NCBI GenBank assembly: GCA_041916775.1
Contig: JAYRYZ010000010.1
Location: 62,001-126,000, forward strand
From: UBA2357 sp041916775
GTDB taxonomy: Bacteria > Pseudomonadota > Gammaproteobacteria > Burkholderiales > Rhodocyclaceae
Length of the DNA: 64,000 bases
Direction: 5' to 3'
A program made the translations under genes and the position numbers. Of this stretch, positions 38,444 to 46,938 are shown piece after piece (within the stretch, counting starts at the first letter, position 1; each line of letters starts with the position of its first letter). The notes under the pieces were generated by a model, which saw nothing but the letters and a program-made list of their open reading frames with translations, made no database searches and was not told where the DNA came from.

Positions 38444-39073
38444 TCATCGTCGGCTGCTCAGGTAGTCGACGACCGCGTCGATGTTGGCTGCCCCGAGTTG
38501 CCGAACCGCTCCGGTCATCGGCGGATAGAGACGCTCGCCGCTCATGTCCATGTAACGCTTGAGACTGGTGCGCAGATATTCAGGCTGCTGTCCGGCGAGA
38601 CGCGGGAAGGACGCGTCTCCGCCCGCATCCTCGCGATGGCAGCGCGCGCAGAGCTTCGCGAAGTGCTCCGCCCCCTCCTCAGCGCGCGCGCCAGCCGCGG
38701 CAACAGCCGGCTGGGGTGTCGCGGTGGCATAGAAGACCGCAATACGCGCCTTGTCGTCGTCACTGAGCACCTTCATCAGGCCCTGCATGAACGCATCGCG
38801 ACGCTTTCCGGACAGGAAGGCGTCGATCTGGTCCAACAGGTAGTCCGGATGCTGTGCGGCGAGGTTGGGCACGTCGCGCATCTTGCTGGTGCCGCTCTCG
38901 CCGTGGCAGTTGGCACAGAAGAACGCCGCCCGCTCGCCCTCCGCTGCAAACTGGGCGCGCATCGCCGGGTCGCCCATCGCCTGCTGTACCTGAGCGCGCA
39001 CATCGCCACCATGCGCCAGCGGGACCATGCAGAACGCAAGAACTGCAAGCAAACTGTTGGATATGGAGGCCAT
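38444..39073 (-). CDS. Di-heme cytochrome c, c4 type
   Basis: A periplasmic protein of 209 residues: a signal peptide (hydrophobic LLAVLAFCMVPLAHGG) and two cytochrome c domains with heme sites CANCHG (about residue 55) and CARCHR (about residue 150). Met ligands are likely in MRDVPNLAAQHPDYL-type segments of each half. Cytochrome c4 passes electrons from the bc1 complex to terminal oxidases, especially cbb3. ATG 39073 is five bases after GGGAG; an ATG at 39088 is less likely. It is divergent from the amidase gene. Confidence 0.88.
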   Translation of the reverse strand: MASISNSLLAVLAFCMVPLAHGGDVRAQVQQAMGDPAMRAQFAAEGERAAFFCANCHGESGTSKMRDVPNLAAQHPDYLLDQIDAFLSGKRRDAFMQGLMKVLSDDDKARIAVFYATATPQPAVAAAGARAEEGAEHFAKLCARCHREDAGGDASFPRLAGQQPEYLRTSLKRYMDMSGERLYPPMTGAVRQLGAANIDAVVDYLSSRR

Positions 39074-39217
39074 GTACGCTCCCGTCATTGGCGGAATCGA
39101 TTTACATTGAACGGGAACGAAAATAACAGAAACGATGAACCAATGCGCGACACCCTGTCACGATCGACATGGGAAGCTTCCCGGGCGCACCGCGGCAGCC
39201 TATGCAGGAGACCGGCT

Positions 39218-40000
39218 ATGCTGACGGCGCCTCCCCGCCGCATGGTGATGGTGCTTCACCTGCAGCTTGTCGCCATGACCACGGTTGCGGCCGCCCAGCC
39301 GCCCGATCCCGCACTGATCGCGGTGGATGTCGGCCACACCGTGACGGCTCCGGGCGCGCTCAGCGCGCGGGGCCGGACGGAACTCGGCTTCAACCGCGCC
39401 CTTGCCGGGCAGGTGCAGGAGGCCTTGTCGCGGCTACAGCTCGGGGTCCGGCTCGTCAACGCTGACGGACAGATCGGCTCGCTGCGCGCGCGCACCGATG
39501 CGGCGGCCGACGCCGATTTCCTGCTTTCGATCCACCACGACTCGGTGAACGAATGGGCACTCCGCGAGTGGACCTACGAAGGCCGCACGCAATACTACTC
39601 GGACACCTGGAGCGGGCACTCGCTGTTCGTGTCGCGCCGCAATCCGGACCTCGTCCACAGCCTGCTGTGCGCGTCGGCCATCGGCGCACGATTGCAGCGC
39701 AGCGGCTTCACACCCACCACCAAGAATGCACGCCGTCACGCTTACGCGGATGCGCAGCACGCGGTGCATTACTACGACAATCTGGTGGTCCTGCACAGCG
39801 CGCGCCAGCCGGCAGTGCTGTTCGAAGCCGGGGTGATCCGGCACCGGGAGGAGGAGTTGCAGCTGCTCGATCCGCTTCGCCAGGCGCGCATGGCCGGGGA
39901 GATCGCGACCGGCATCGCCGCTTGCATGCAGGTGCGCCACCTGGCCTCGCCCTACGCGCGCCCCCCGGCGGCGGAACCGGGAGCCAGCAAGGGGCGCTGA
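39218..40000 (+). CDS. N-acetylmuramoyl-L-alanine amidase (Amidase_3)
   Basis: A secreted zinc amidase of 260 residues that cuts the stem peptide from peptidoglycan. The signal peptide has core VMVLHLQLVAMTTVAAAQ. Zinc ligands are His in AVDVGHT, Glu in GRTELGFN and His in LSIHHDS; the catalytic Glu is in VLFEAGVI. It lacks an AMIN domain or LysM repeats, so it is a minimal AmiC/CwlM-like form. The start ATG 39218 is seven bases after AGGAG; the frame itself stays open far upstream across the divergent cytochrome gene, which is only a shadow. It is convergent with murB, seven bases apart. Confidence 0.88.
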   Translation: MLTAPPRRMVMVLHLQLVAMTTVAAAQPPDPALIAVDVGHTVTAPGALSARGRTELGFNRALAGQVQEALSRLQLGVRLVNADGQIGSLRARTDAAADADFLLSIHHDSVNEWALREWTYEGRTQYYSDTWSGHSLFVSRRNPDLVHSLLCASAIGARLQRSGFTPTTKNARRHAYADAQHAVHYYDNLVVLHSARQPAVLFEAGVIRHREEELQLLDPLRQARMAGEIATGIAACMQVRHLASPYARPPAAEPGASKGR

Positions 40001-40007
40001 CGGCACC

Positions 40008-41084
40008 TCAGGCGCCGTTGCCGACGAAGACCGGCTCCGGCTCGAGCAGCACACCGAAGCGCACATCGACGTCGTGCCGGATCGCCGTGGCCACGCGCCA
40101 TACGTCGGTGCCGACAGCACCGCCCAGGTTCACAAGCACCAGCGCCTGACGCGCATAGCAACCCACCGGGCCGAGTTGACGGCCCTTCCAGCCGCAACGT
40201 TCGATCAGCCAGCCGGCAGCGAGCTTTGCGCCGCCCGCCGGCTGATGGTAGTGCGGCATCCCTGGGTTCGCGGCGAGCAGGCGCTGCAGGGTCTGCTCAT
40301 CGACGAGCGGATTCTTGAAGAAGCTGCCGGCGTTGCCGATGGTGGCGGGGTCGGGCAGCTTGCGCTGACGGATCGCGATGACTGCATCCGAGATCGCGAG
40401 CGCGTCGGGGCAGACAACTCCGGCGCCTGCGAGCTCCGCGGCGACGTCGGCATAACCGGTGACAGGCCGCCAGGCCTTGGGAAGTCGGAAGGTCACGCGT
40501 GCAATCAGCCAATGCCCCGCTTGTGCGCGCTTGAACACGCTGTCGCGATAGCCGAACGCACACTCCGCGCGGCCGAAGCGCCGCAGTCGGCCGTCCTCGA
40601 GCGAGACCGCATCCAGCCATGCAAAACGGTCGACGAGTTCCAGCCCGTATGCGCCGATGTTCTGGACGGGCGCAGCACCGACCGTTCCGGGAATCAGGGA
40701 CAGGTTCTCCAGCCCCGGCCAGCGGTGTGCCAAGGTCCAACGGACGAAGTCGTGCCAGGGTTCGCCACCACCGGCTTCGACATACCAGGCATGGCGATCC
40801 TCGCCGACGAGGCGGCGACCACGGATCGCATTCTTCAACACCCAGCCATCGATGTCGCCCAGCAAAACGAGATTGCTGCCACCGCCCAGCACCAGCCGAT
40901 GCGCGTCATCCCAGGCTGGGGCGGCGCGTTCCCGCCCAATGTGCGCAAGCAGGCGAGACACGTCGGGCTCGGCGCCAATCGATACGAAGCGTGCGGCCCG
41001 ACCAGGCAATCCGAAGGTGTTGAAGGGCTGCAGGTCCACCGCCTCGCGCCACGGCTGCAGCACAGGCTCCGAATCAGCGCGCAT
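40008..41084 (-). CDS. murB: UDP-N-acetylenolpyruvoylglucosamine reductase
   Basis: An FAD enzyme of 358 residues making UDP-N-acetylmuramate in peptidoglycan synthesis. It belongs to the type I (E. coli-like, longer) MurB group. FAD-binding motifs are NTFGLPGRAARF, VLGGGSNLVLLGDIDGWV and IPGTVGAAPVQNIGAYG; the active-site Ser is in NAGSFFKNP; the final catalytic Glu is in the C-terminal LEPEPVFVG. The start ATG 41084 is six bases after GAGG and lies inside the end of the upstream PACE pump gene (11-bp overlap); a GTG at 41096 is also in frame. A single-copy essential gene, it confirms a chromosomal location. Confidence 0.95.
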   Translation of the reverse strand: MRADSEPVLQPWREAVDLQPFNTFGLPGRAARFVSIGAEPDVSRLLAHIGRERAAPAWDDAHRLVLGGGSNLVLLGDIDGWVLKNAIRGRRLVGEDRHAWYVEAGGGEPWHDFVRWTLAHRWPGLENLSLIPGTVGAAPVQNIGAYGLELVDRFAWLDAVSLEDGRLRRFGRAECAFGYRDSVFKRAQAGHWLIARVTFRLPKAWRPVTGYADVAAELAGAGVVCPDALAISDAVIAIRQRKLPDPATIGNAGSFFKNPLVDEQTLQRLLAANPGMPHYHQPAGGAKLAAGWLIERCGWKGRQLGPVGCYARQALVLVNLGGAVGTDVWRVATAIRHDVDVRFGVLLEPEPVFVGNGA

Positions 41085-41544
41085 GGCGGGCCTCACCGGC
41101 GGGCAACTGCGCGATCGGCCAGATACGGTCGTACATCAGGTTGAAACCGAACGCGTAGACCACATACACAAGCGCAAGCGCGAGATCCGCGAGCAAAGCC
41201 TCGAGCCAGCCCATGCCCGTCCAGACCATGATCACCGGCAAGGTCAGCATCAGCAGTCCCAGCTCGAAGCCCAGCGCGTGCCCTACCCGCCAGCGCAACG
41301 GCCGGCGGTCGGCGGTGCGTCCGCTCAGGCGTCCGTCCAACCAGTCGAAGGTGGTGTTGTACGCACCGTTCCACACTGCCGCCACCGCCGACAGGATCGC
41401 GAGAAGACCCGCAGACTCCAACAAGGACACGCCACTCGCCCAGGCGAAGGGTGGCGTGATCATCACCAGTCCGCCGATCTCGAACAGCGCAATCTGCCGA
41501 CAACGGTCAGCGAAAGAACGAAGTTTGGGTTTGACCGGGTCCAC
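41074..41544 (-). CDS. PACE-family multidrug/biocide efflux pump
   Basis: A membrane protein of 156 residues with four helices in two repeats, the proteobacterial antimicrobial compound efflux (PACE, AceI-like) fold. Family segments are ALFEIGGLVMITPPFAW and VWNGAYNTTFDWLDG in the first repeat, and FELGLLMLTLPVIMVWTG and VYAFGFNLMYDRIWP in the second; the conserved acidic Glu in each FE motif is present. Relatives export chlorhexidine, short-chain diamines and other biocides. The start is uncertain: no ATG fits, and GTG 41544 gives the family N-terminus but lacks a Shine-Dalgarno. It overlaps murB by 11 bp. Confidence 0.8.
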   Translation of the reverse strand: MDPVKPKLRSFADRCRQIALFEIGGLVMITPPFAWASGVSLLESAGLLAILSAVAAVWNGAYNTTFDWLDGRLSGRTADRRPLRWRVGHALGFELGLLMLTLPVIMVWTGMGWLEALLADLALALVYVVYAFGFNLMYDRIWPIAQLPAGEARHAR

Positions 41545-41789
41545 GTGCGAGCCAACGGAGTAAACAGAGTGGATAAACGGAGTAGAATTCCAGGCCCTTA
41601 CCGGACGGTCAGTGCGCACACTGCAACCCTCCGGCCCGGCGCGGGAGGCGACGCCGGGAGGACTCTCAGACAGAGGCGTGCGGACCGACAGCCACGAACG
41701 CCCGGCACCACCCGACACCCCGGCGTGGCCCCAACAGCTTGCAGGCTGCGGTGACCCCGCCAGCCCATAAAACCGGACCAGACTGTACC

Positions 41790-43202
41790 ATGCTTCCTCA
41801 CCTTCGTCCCATTGCCTCGCTGATGTTCGGCACCGCGCTGCTGCTGCTCGGCAATGGTCTCCTGGGTACCCTCATCGCGCTGCGTGGCAGCCTGGAGGGT
41901 TACTCCGACCAGCTCCTCGGCCTGATGGGTTCGGCCTACTTCGTCGGCTTCTTCATCGGCACCTACGCCGTGCCCAAACTGATTCGGCGCATGGGTCACA
42001 TCCGTGCCTCGAACTTCTTCTCCGCCGCCATCGCCGCGTCCATCCTCGCCCACTCGGTGTTCATCGACCCGTGGGTGTGGATGGGACTCAGGGTGATCAC
42101 CGGCATCGCGCTGGTGGGTTTCTACACCGTCATCGAGAGCTGGCTCAACAGCCAGACCGCGACCGAGCGGCGCGGTCAGGTGTTTGCGTTCTACATGGTG
42201 GTGAATATGGTGGCGATCGCCGGTGCGCAACAGTTCCTGCACCTCGCACCGGCCTCGGACCTGATCCTGTTCTCGATCGCAGCCATCATGGTCAGCCTGT
42301 CGGTGATGCCCATCGCATCCACTCGGCTGCCCCAGCCGCCGATCGCCAAGGTGCCGCGTCTGACCCTGCGCAGGATCTGGGCTGCTGCGCCGGTGGCCTT
42401 CGTCGGCGCGATCGCGTCCGGATTGACGATGGGCACCTTCTGGAGCATGGGGCCACTCTATGCCGCCCGCCTCGGGCTGAGCGAAGCGGGAATCGCCACG
42501 CTCGTGACGACCATGATCATCGGCGGCGCCGTACTGCAATGGCCTCTCGGGCGTCTCTCCGATCGCTATGACCGCCGCTATGCGCTGGCCACCGCCTCGG
42601 GCGGCGCCGCCATCGCCGCAGTGGCGATGGCGCTGCTCGGTCATCACGAGAAGCCGCTGCTGGTGGCCGCATTCATCTACGGCGGCACCGCGTTCGCGAT
42701 CTATCCCATCGTGGTTGCGCACCTCATCGACCACCTCTCGCAGGACAACATCCTCTCCGGCAATGCGGGGATCCTGCTGCTGTACGGCATCGGCGCTGTG
42801 ATCGGACCGGCAAGCGCGGGCGCCCTGATGAACCTGCTGGGCGCCGCGGCGATACCAATGTTCTTTGCCGCCGTGATGACGCCGCTGACCGCCTTCGTGA
42901 TCATCAAGTCGCGTCACACCCGTGATGAGATCGTCGACAGCCCTGGCCAGTTCGTACCCATGATGCGCACGGCAGAGACCGCGCTCGAAATGGCAAGTGC
43001 GATCGCCGAACAGCAGATGCATGGGAGCCGTACGCCCCCCCAGCCTGCAGACGTCGAAGCCCAAGCCGCGCCACAACCGGGCAGCGAGTCGAACGGGGGC
43101 GACCACAGCGGCGCCGATGCCTCCGTGGCGGCGACGGAAGACAGTCGCAGTGCGGTCTCCGAGGGCAACCCGGAAGTCAACGCGAAGTCGGAGAAGCACT
43201 GA
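41790..43202 (+). CDS. MFS transporter, YcaD-like
   Basis: A major facilitator protein of 470 residues with twelve helices. FGTALLLLGNGLLGTLIALRG opens the first helix and SAYFVGFFIGTYAVPKLIRRM matches the MFS loop 2-3 motif; GFYTVIESWLNSQT is typical of the YcaD subgroup. The last ~75 residues after the final helix form a hydrophilic, Ser/Ala/Pro-rich tail (from about residue 400) that most relatives lack. The start ATG 41790 begins the family N-terminus. The substrate is unknown. It is divergent from the PACE gene. A ten-base-pair hairpin separates it from the liv operon downstream. Confidence 0.85.
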   Translation: MLPHLRPIASLMFGTALLLLGNGLLGTLIALRGSLEGYSDQLLGLMGSAYFVGFFIGTYAVPKLIRRMGHIRASNFFSAAIAASILAHSVFIDPWVWMGLRVITGIALVGFYTVIESWLNSQTATERRGQVFAFYMVVNMVAIAGAQQFLHLAPASDLILFSIAAIMVSLSVMPIASTRLPQPPIAKVPRLTLRRIWAAAPVAFVGAIASGLTMGTFWSMGPLYAARLGLSEAGIATLVTTMIIGGAVLQWPLGRLSDRYDRRYALATASGGAAIAAVAMALLGHHEKPLLVAAFIYGGTAFAIYPIVVAHLIDHLSQDNILSGNAGILLLYGIGAVIGPASAGALMNLLGAAAIPMFFAAVMTPLTAFVIIKSRHTRDEIVDSPGQFVPMMRTAETALEMASAIAEQQMHGSRTPPQPADVEAQAAPQPGSESNGGDHSGADASVAATEDSRSAVSEGNPEVNAKSEKH

Positions 43203-43227
43203 CCATGCTGTGCCCTGCCCTCGTACT

Positions 43228-43255
43228 GTCGCATGCCGGCCCGCAGGCATGCGAC
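43228..43255 (+). terminator. Perfect ten-base-pair hairpin between MFS gene and liv operon
   Basis: GTCGCATGCC (43228-43237) and GGCATGCGAC (43246-43255) pair without mismatch across eight bases, 26 bp after the MFS stop. No T-run follows. It probably ends or protects the MFS transcript. Confidence 0.55.
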
Positions 43256-43383
43256 GGGTTGACCCGAACTTCCGCAAGCGCCGGGATTCCGGTAACGTGC
43301 GCGGAAAAGTGTTGCCATTTGCTACCGTGACGCGTGCTCACTGCTCACACGTAGGATTGGATCCATCTCACTCAGGGAAACGA

Positions 43384-44220
43384 ATGCTCGAGCTTGACAA
43401 TATCGTCAAGGCCTTTGGTGGCTTCCGTGCCGTCGACGGCTGTAGTTTCAAGGTCAACCAGGGCGAGATCCTGGGTCTCGTCGGCCCCAACGGGGCGGGA
43501 AAGACCACGCTGTTCGGCCTCATCGCCGGTGCGCTGCAGCCCACATCCGGCACCATCCGCTTTCTCGGGGAAGACGTCACGCCGCTCTACACCGACGCGC
43601 TTTTCCACAAGGGCCTGGTGCGCACCTTCCAGATTCCGCATGAGTTCCACCGCCTGACCGTGCTGGAGAACCTCATGATGGTGCCTCCGCGGCAGCCGGG
43701 CGAGAACCTTTTCTCGAACTGGCTGAACTGGTCGGGCGTGAAGAAGTGCGAGGAAGAGGTGCGCGCCAAGGCGGTCGAGACGCTCGCCTTCCTCGAACTC
43801 ACCCACGTCACCGACGAGAAAGCCGGAAACCTCTCAGGTGGCCAGAAGAAGCTGCTCGAGCTCGGTCGTACCATGATGACCGACGCCAAACTGGTGCTGC
43901 TCGACGAACCCGCTGCGGGCGTGAACCGTACCCTGCTGCGCAAGCTCGAGGAGAAGATCCAGATCCTCAACCGCGAGCGCGGCTACACCTTCATCCTGAT
44001 CGAGCACGACATGGAGATGATCGAGAAGCTGTGTCACCCGGTCGTCTGCATGGCCGAGGGCAAGGTGCTGATTCAGGGAGACTTTCACACCGTGCGTAGC
44101 GACCCGCGCGTGCTCGAGGCCTATCTGGGAGAGCCTGCCGGCGATGCGCGCGAGCAGGCACAGCACGATCCGCATGTCGAGGAGGCCCGCGAAGAGGAAC
44201 TCCACAAGGAGGACCTATGA
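43384..44220 (+). CDS. livG: Branched-chain amino-acid-type ABC ATPase LivG
   Basis: An ATPase of 278 residues. Walker A GPNGAGKTTLFG, the LivG-specific LVRTFQIPHEFHRLTVLEN, signature NLSGGQKKLLELGR, Walker B LVLLDEPAAGVN and switch His in LIEHDMEMI are all intact. It is the first gene of a five-gene operon; ATG 43384 lies after AGGGA. The C-terminus carries an extra acidic/His tail (GDAREQAQHDPHVEEAREEEL) of about 30 residues not usual in LivG. It overlaps livF by four bases (ATGA). Confidence 0.93.
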   Translation: MLELDNIVKAFGGFRAVDGCSFKVNQGEILGLVGPNGAGKTTLFGLIAGALQPTSGTIRFLGEDVTPLYTDALFHKGLVRTFQIPHEFHRLTVLENLMMVPPRQPGENLFSNWLNWSGVKKCEEEVRAKAVETLAFLELTHVTDEKAGNLSGGQKKLLELGRTMMTDAKLVLLDEPAAGVNRTLLRKLEEKIQILNRERGYTFILIEHDMEMIEKLCHPVVCMAEGKVLIQGDFHTVRSDPRVLEAYLGEPAGDAREQAQHDPHVEEAREEELHKEDL

Positions 44221-44957
44221 GCGCAGTACAGACCCGAGCGGCCACGGCGCTGCAGGCCGTGCTCTCGATGGAAGGCGTGCGCGGAGGCTACGGCGACGCG
44301 GACATCCTGCAGGGCGTCTCGATCACCGTCGCCGAACGCGAGATCGTGGTGATCGTCGGCCCCAACGGCGCTGGCAAGTCCACTGCGATGAAGTCGGTGT
44401 TCGGCCTGCTCAACGTCCGTGGTGGCAGGATCATCTTCGACGGCGAGGACATCACCGGCTGGGCGCCGAACCGCATCGTGCGGCGCGGCATCTGCTACGT
44501 ACCGCAGGTGGACAACGTGTTCCGCGAGATGACGGTGCACGAGAACTTCGAGATGGGCGGCTTTCTGCGCAAGGGCGATCTCTCGGCCGCCTTCGACCGC
44601 ATCTACGGCCTCTTCCCCGACCTCAAGGCCAAGCGCCGCAACCTGGCGGGCGACCTCTCCGGCGGACAACGCCAGATGGTGGCGATGGGGCGCGCGCTGA
44701 TGCTGGACCCGAAATTGCTGCTTCTCGACGAGCCGACCGCGGGCCTGTCACCGAAGTACATGGAGCAGATCTTCCAGATCACCCGCGATGTGCGCGACAG
44801 CGGCGTGGCGATCATGCTCGTCGAACAGCACGCGAAGCAGGCGCTTGCGTTCTGCGACCGCGGCTACGTGCTGGCTACCGGCGCCAACCGCCATGAGGGC
44901 ACGGGGAAGGCGCTGCTGGCCGATCGCGAGGTGGCCCAGATGTTCCTGGGTGGCTGA
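44217..44957 (+). CDS. livF: Branched-chain amino-acid-type ABC ATPase LivF
   Basis: The second ATPase of the transporter, 246 residues. Walker A VGPNGAGKSTAMKSV, LivF-typical RRGICYVPQVDNVFREMTV, signature DLSGGQRQMVAMGR, Walker B LLLLDEPTAGLSP and switch His in LVEQHAKQAL are present. It starts inside the last codon of livG (ATGA overlap), so the two subunits are translationally coupled and made in equal amounts. The N-terminus is ~15 residues longer than usual; a later start is possible. Confidence 0.93.
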   Translation: MSAVQTRAATALQAVLSMEGVRGGYGDADILQGVSITVAEREIVVIVGPNGAGKSTAMKSVFGLLNVRGGRIIFDGEDITGWAPNRIVRRGICYVPQVDNVFREMTVHENFEMGGFLRKGDLSAAFDRIYGLFPDLKAKRRNLAGDLSGGQRQMVAMGRALMLDPKLLLLDEPTAGLSPKYMEQIFQITRDVRDSGVAIMLVEQHAKQALAFCDRGYVLATGANRHEGTGKALLADREVAQMFLGG

Positions 44958-45050
44958 CATGCACAGGCGGCGCGCCGCGTCAGCCGAGGGGCAGCCGCAG
45001 GCAGAGCGACCTTATCAATAGCGACGGCGAAACAAGAAGAACGACAGCAC

Positions 45051-45926
45051 ATGACATTCATCGATTTCATCAACTTCCACATCGTGCCAGGCATCGTGCT
45101 CGGTTCGATCTATGCGGTGGGCGCCATCGGCATCACAATGGTGTTCGGCATCCTGCGTTTTGCCCACCTCGCGCACGGTGACCTGGCGACGCTGGGCGCC
45201 TTTGTCGCGCTCACCGTGGTCGGCATGGTCGGCACCGGCAGCCCCTGGATTGCACTGCCGGTGGCGATGGTGGTGTGCGCTGCGGTGGCGATCGGGCTGG
45301 ACAAGGTGTTCTACGATTACCTGCGCAACCGCCCCAAGATCCTCACCGTGATGGCCTCGCTGGGTGTCGCGCTGATGCTGCGCTCGGTGGTGCAGGTGGT
45401 ATGGGGTGTCGATCCCACCACCTACACCCGCGGTATCGTCCGCCCGGATGAGTATTTCGGCATCCTGCTGCGCCCGCGCGAGCTCTACACCCTGTTGGCC
45501 GTCATCATCATCGTGGTGGGGCTGGAGACCTTCCTGCGCACCTCCAAGTGGGGCAAGGCGATGCGCGCGATGTCCGACAACCCTGATCTGGCGCGGCTTT
45601 CCGGTGTGGACAACCGCAAGGTGACGATGCTCACCTGGGGCATCGTCGGTGCGCTCGCCGCGGCATCGGGTTTCCTGCTCGGGGTGAACAACGAACTCAA
45701 CTCGATGATGGGCTGGCACCTGCTGCTGCCGATGTTCGCCGCGGCGATCCTGGGTGGCGTGGGCAAGGTGGAGGGCGCGCTGCTGGGCGGACTGATCGTC
45801 GGCATCGCCGAGGAAATGGCGGTGATGATCCTGCCGGGTCAATACAAGGCGGCCACGGCATTCGTGATCCTGCTGCTGATCCTGCTGGTACGCCCGCGTG
45901 GCCTGTTGAACGGTAAGGTGCTCTGA
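45051..45926 (+). CDS. livH: Branched-chain amino-acid-type ABC permease LivH
   Basis: A membrane permease of 291 residues with about eight helices. The N-terminal GIVLGSIYAVGAIGITMVFG and FAHLAHGDLATLGAFVAL are LivH hallmarks. MRAMSDNPDLARLSGVD marks the cytoplasmic loop that contacts the ATPases, and AAILGGVGKVEGALLGGLIVG is the conserved C-terminal element. A 93-bp gap separates it from livF; its stop overlaps the livM start by one base (TGATG). Confidence 0.92.
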   Translation: MTFIDFINFHIVPGIVLGSIYAVGAIGITMVFGILRFAHLAHGDLATLGAFVALTVVGMVGTGSPWIALPVAMVVCAAVAIGLDKVFYDYLRNRPKILTVMASLGVALMLRSVVQVVWGVDPTTYTRGIVRPDEYFGILLRPRELYTLLAVIIIVVGLETFLRTSKWGKAMRAMSDNPDLARLSGVDNRKVTMLTWGIVGALAAASGFLLGVNNELNSMMGWHLLLPMFAAAILGGVGKVEGALLGGLIVGIAEEMAVMILPGQYKAATAFVILLLILLVRPRGLLNGKVL

Positions 45927-46867
45927 TGGAATTGATCGGTCTCGCCAACTACGGCATCTTCATTGCGATCCTGATCGGCATCTACGCGCTGCTGTCGCTC
46001 GGGCTCAACATCCAGTGGGGCTTCACCGGGCTCTTCAACGCCGGTATTGCGGGCTTCTTCGCGGTTGGGGCCTATACCTCCGCGATCCTCACCAGCCCGC
46101 ATGTGGCCGGACGTGTCGGCGGCTTCGAGATGCCCATCCTCATTGGCTGGGCGGGCGCGGTGGTCGCTGCTGCGCTGATCGCCTGGCCGATCGGGAAGAT
46201 CTGCCTGCGTTTCCGATCCGACTATCTGGCGATCGCGACCATCGGCATCGCCGAGATCATCCGCCTGGTGGCGAAGTCCGAGGACTGGCTGACCGGCGGC
46301 GCGCGCGGCATAACCGGCATCCCGCGCCCATTCGGTGATCTCGAGTACGTGCAGTCACAACTCGCCTACCTGGCGCTGGTCGTCATCGCTGTCGTGGTGG
46401 TGTATTTCCTCGTCGAGCGCCAGCTGAAGGCTCCGTGGGGCCGGATGATGCGTGCGATCCGCGACAACGAGGCTGCCGCCGCCGCGATGGGCAAGCAGGT
46501 CGAGGCTCGCCGCCTCCAGGCCTTCATCTTCGGCGCCGCGATCATGGGACTCGCCGGCGCGCTGTACGTGCATTTCAATCGCTCGATCACGCCCGACGCG
46601 ATCGACCCGATGATCGCCACCTTCCTGATCTGGATCATGCTGATCCTGGGCGGCTCGGGCAACAACCGCGGCGCGATCCTAGGCGCGATCATCATCTGGC
46701 TGATCTGGTCGGTGTCGGAGATGCTCACCGACCAGCTACCCTCGGATATCGCGCTGCAGGCCAAATACATCCGCATGTTCCTGGTCGGGCTGACGCTGCA
46801 GTTGGTGCTGCGCTTCCGTCCCGAGGGGATCCTGCCGGAAGACCGCAACGTGCGGCACGGCCACTGA
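45926..46867 (+). CDS. livM: Branched-chain amino-acid-type ABC permease LivM
   Basis: The partner permease, 313 residues with about eight to ten helices. ALLSLGLNIQWGFTGLFNAG is the LivM signature, DYLAIATIGIAEIIRL and the ATPase-contact segment GRMMRAIRDNEAAAAAMG follow, and MLILGGSGNNRGAILGAI is the C-terminal motif. ATG shares a base with the livH stop. Urea-type (UrtC) permeases are similar, but the gene order and the partner binding protein do not favour a urea system. Confidence 0.92.
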   Translation: MELIGLANYGIFIAILIGIYALLSLGLNIQWGFTGLFNAGIAGFFAVGAYTSAILTSPHVAGRVGGFEMPILIGWAGAVVAAALIAWPIGKICLRFRSDYLAIATIGIAEIIRLVAKSEDWLTGGARGITGIPRPFGDLEYVQSQLAYLALVVIAVVVVYFLVERQLKAPWGRMMRAIRDNEAAAAAMGKQVEARRLQAFIFGAAIMGLAGALYVHFNRSITPDAIDPMIATFLIWIMLILGGSGNNRGAILGAIIIWLIWSVSEMLTDQLPSDIALQAKYIRMFLVGLTLQLVLRFRPEGILPEDRNVRHGH

Positions 46868-46903
46868 GGCCGGGAACGTAAGCCAAGCAAGACGAACCAA
46901 GCC

Positions 46904-46918
46904 GTACCCCTGGGGTAC
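46904..46918 (+). repeat. Tight palindrome between livM and the binding-protein gene
   Basis: GTACCCC (46904-46910), one T, then GGGGTAC (46912-46918): a perfect 15-base palindrome in the 71-bp livM-binding-protein gap, nine bases before the GGAGG ribosome site. It could be an operator or an RNA element that lets the binding protein be expressed above the membrane subunits. Confidence 0.35.
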
Positions 46919-46938
46919 ATTCAACTGGAGGACTGAAC

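Noticed and set aside
38423..39217. Upstream extension of the amidase reading frame
   Set aside because: The extension is antisense to the cytochrome c4 gene; the ribosome site and signal peptide fix the start at 39218.
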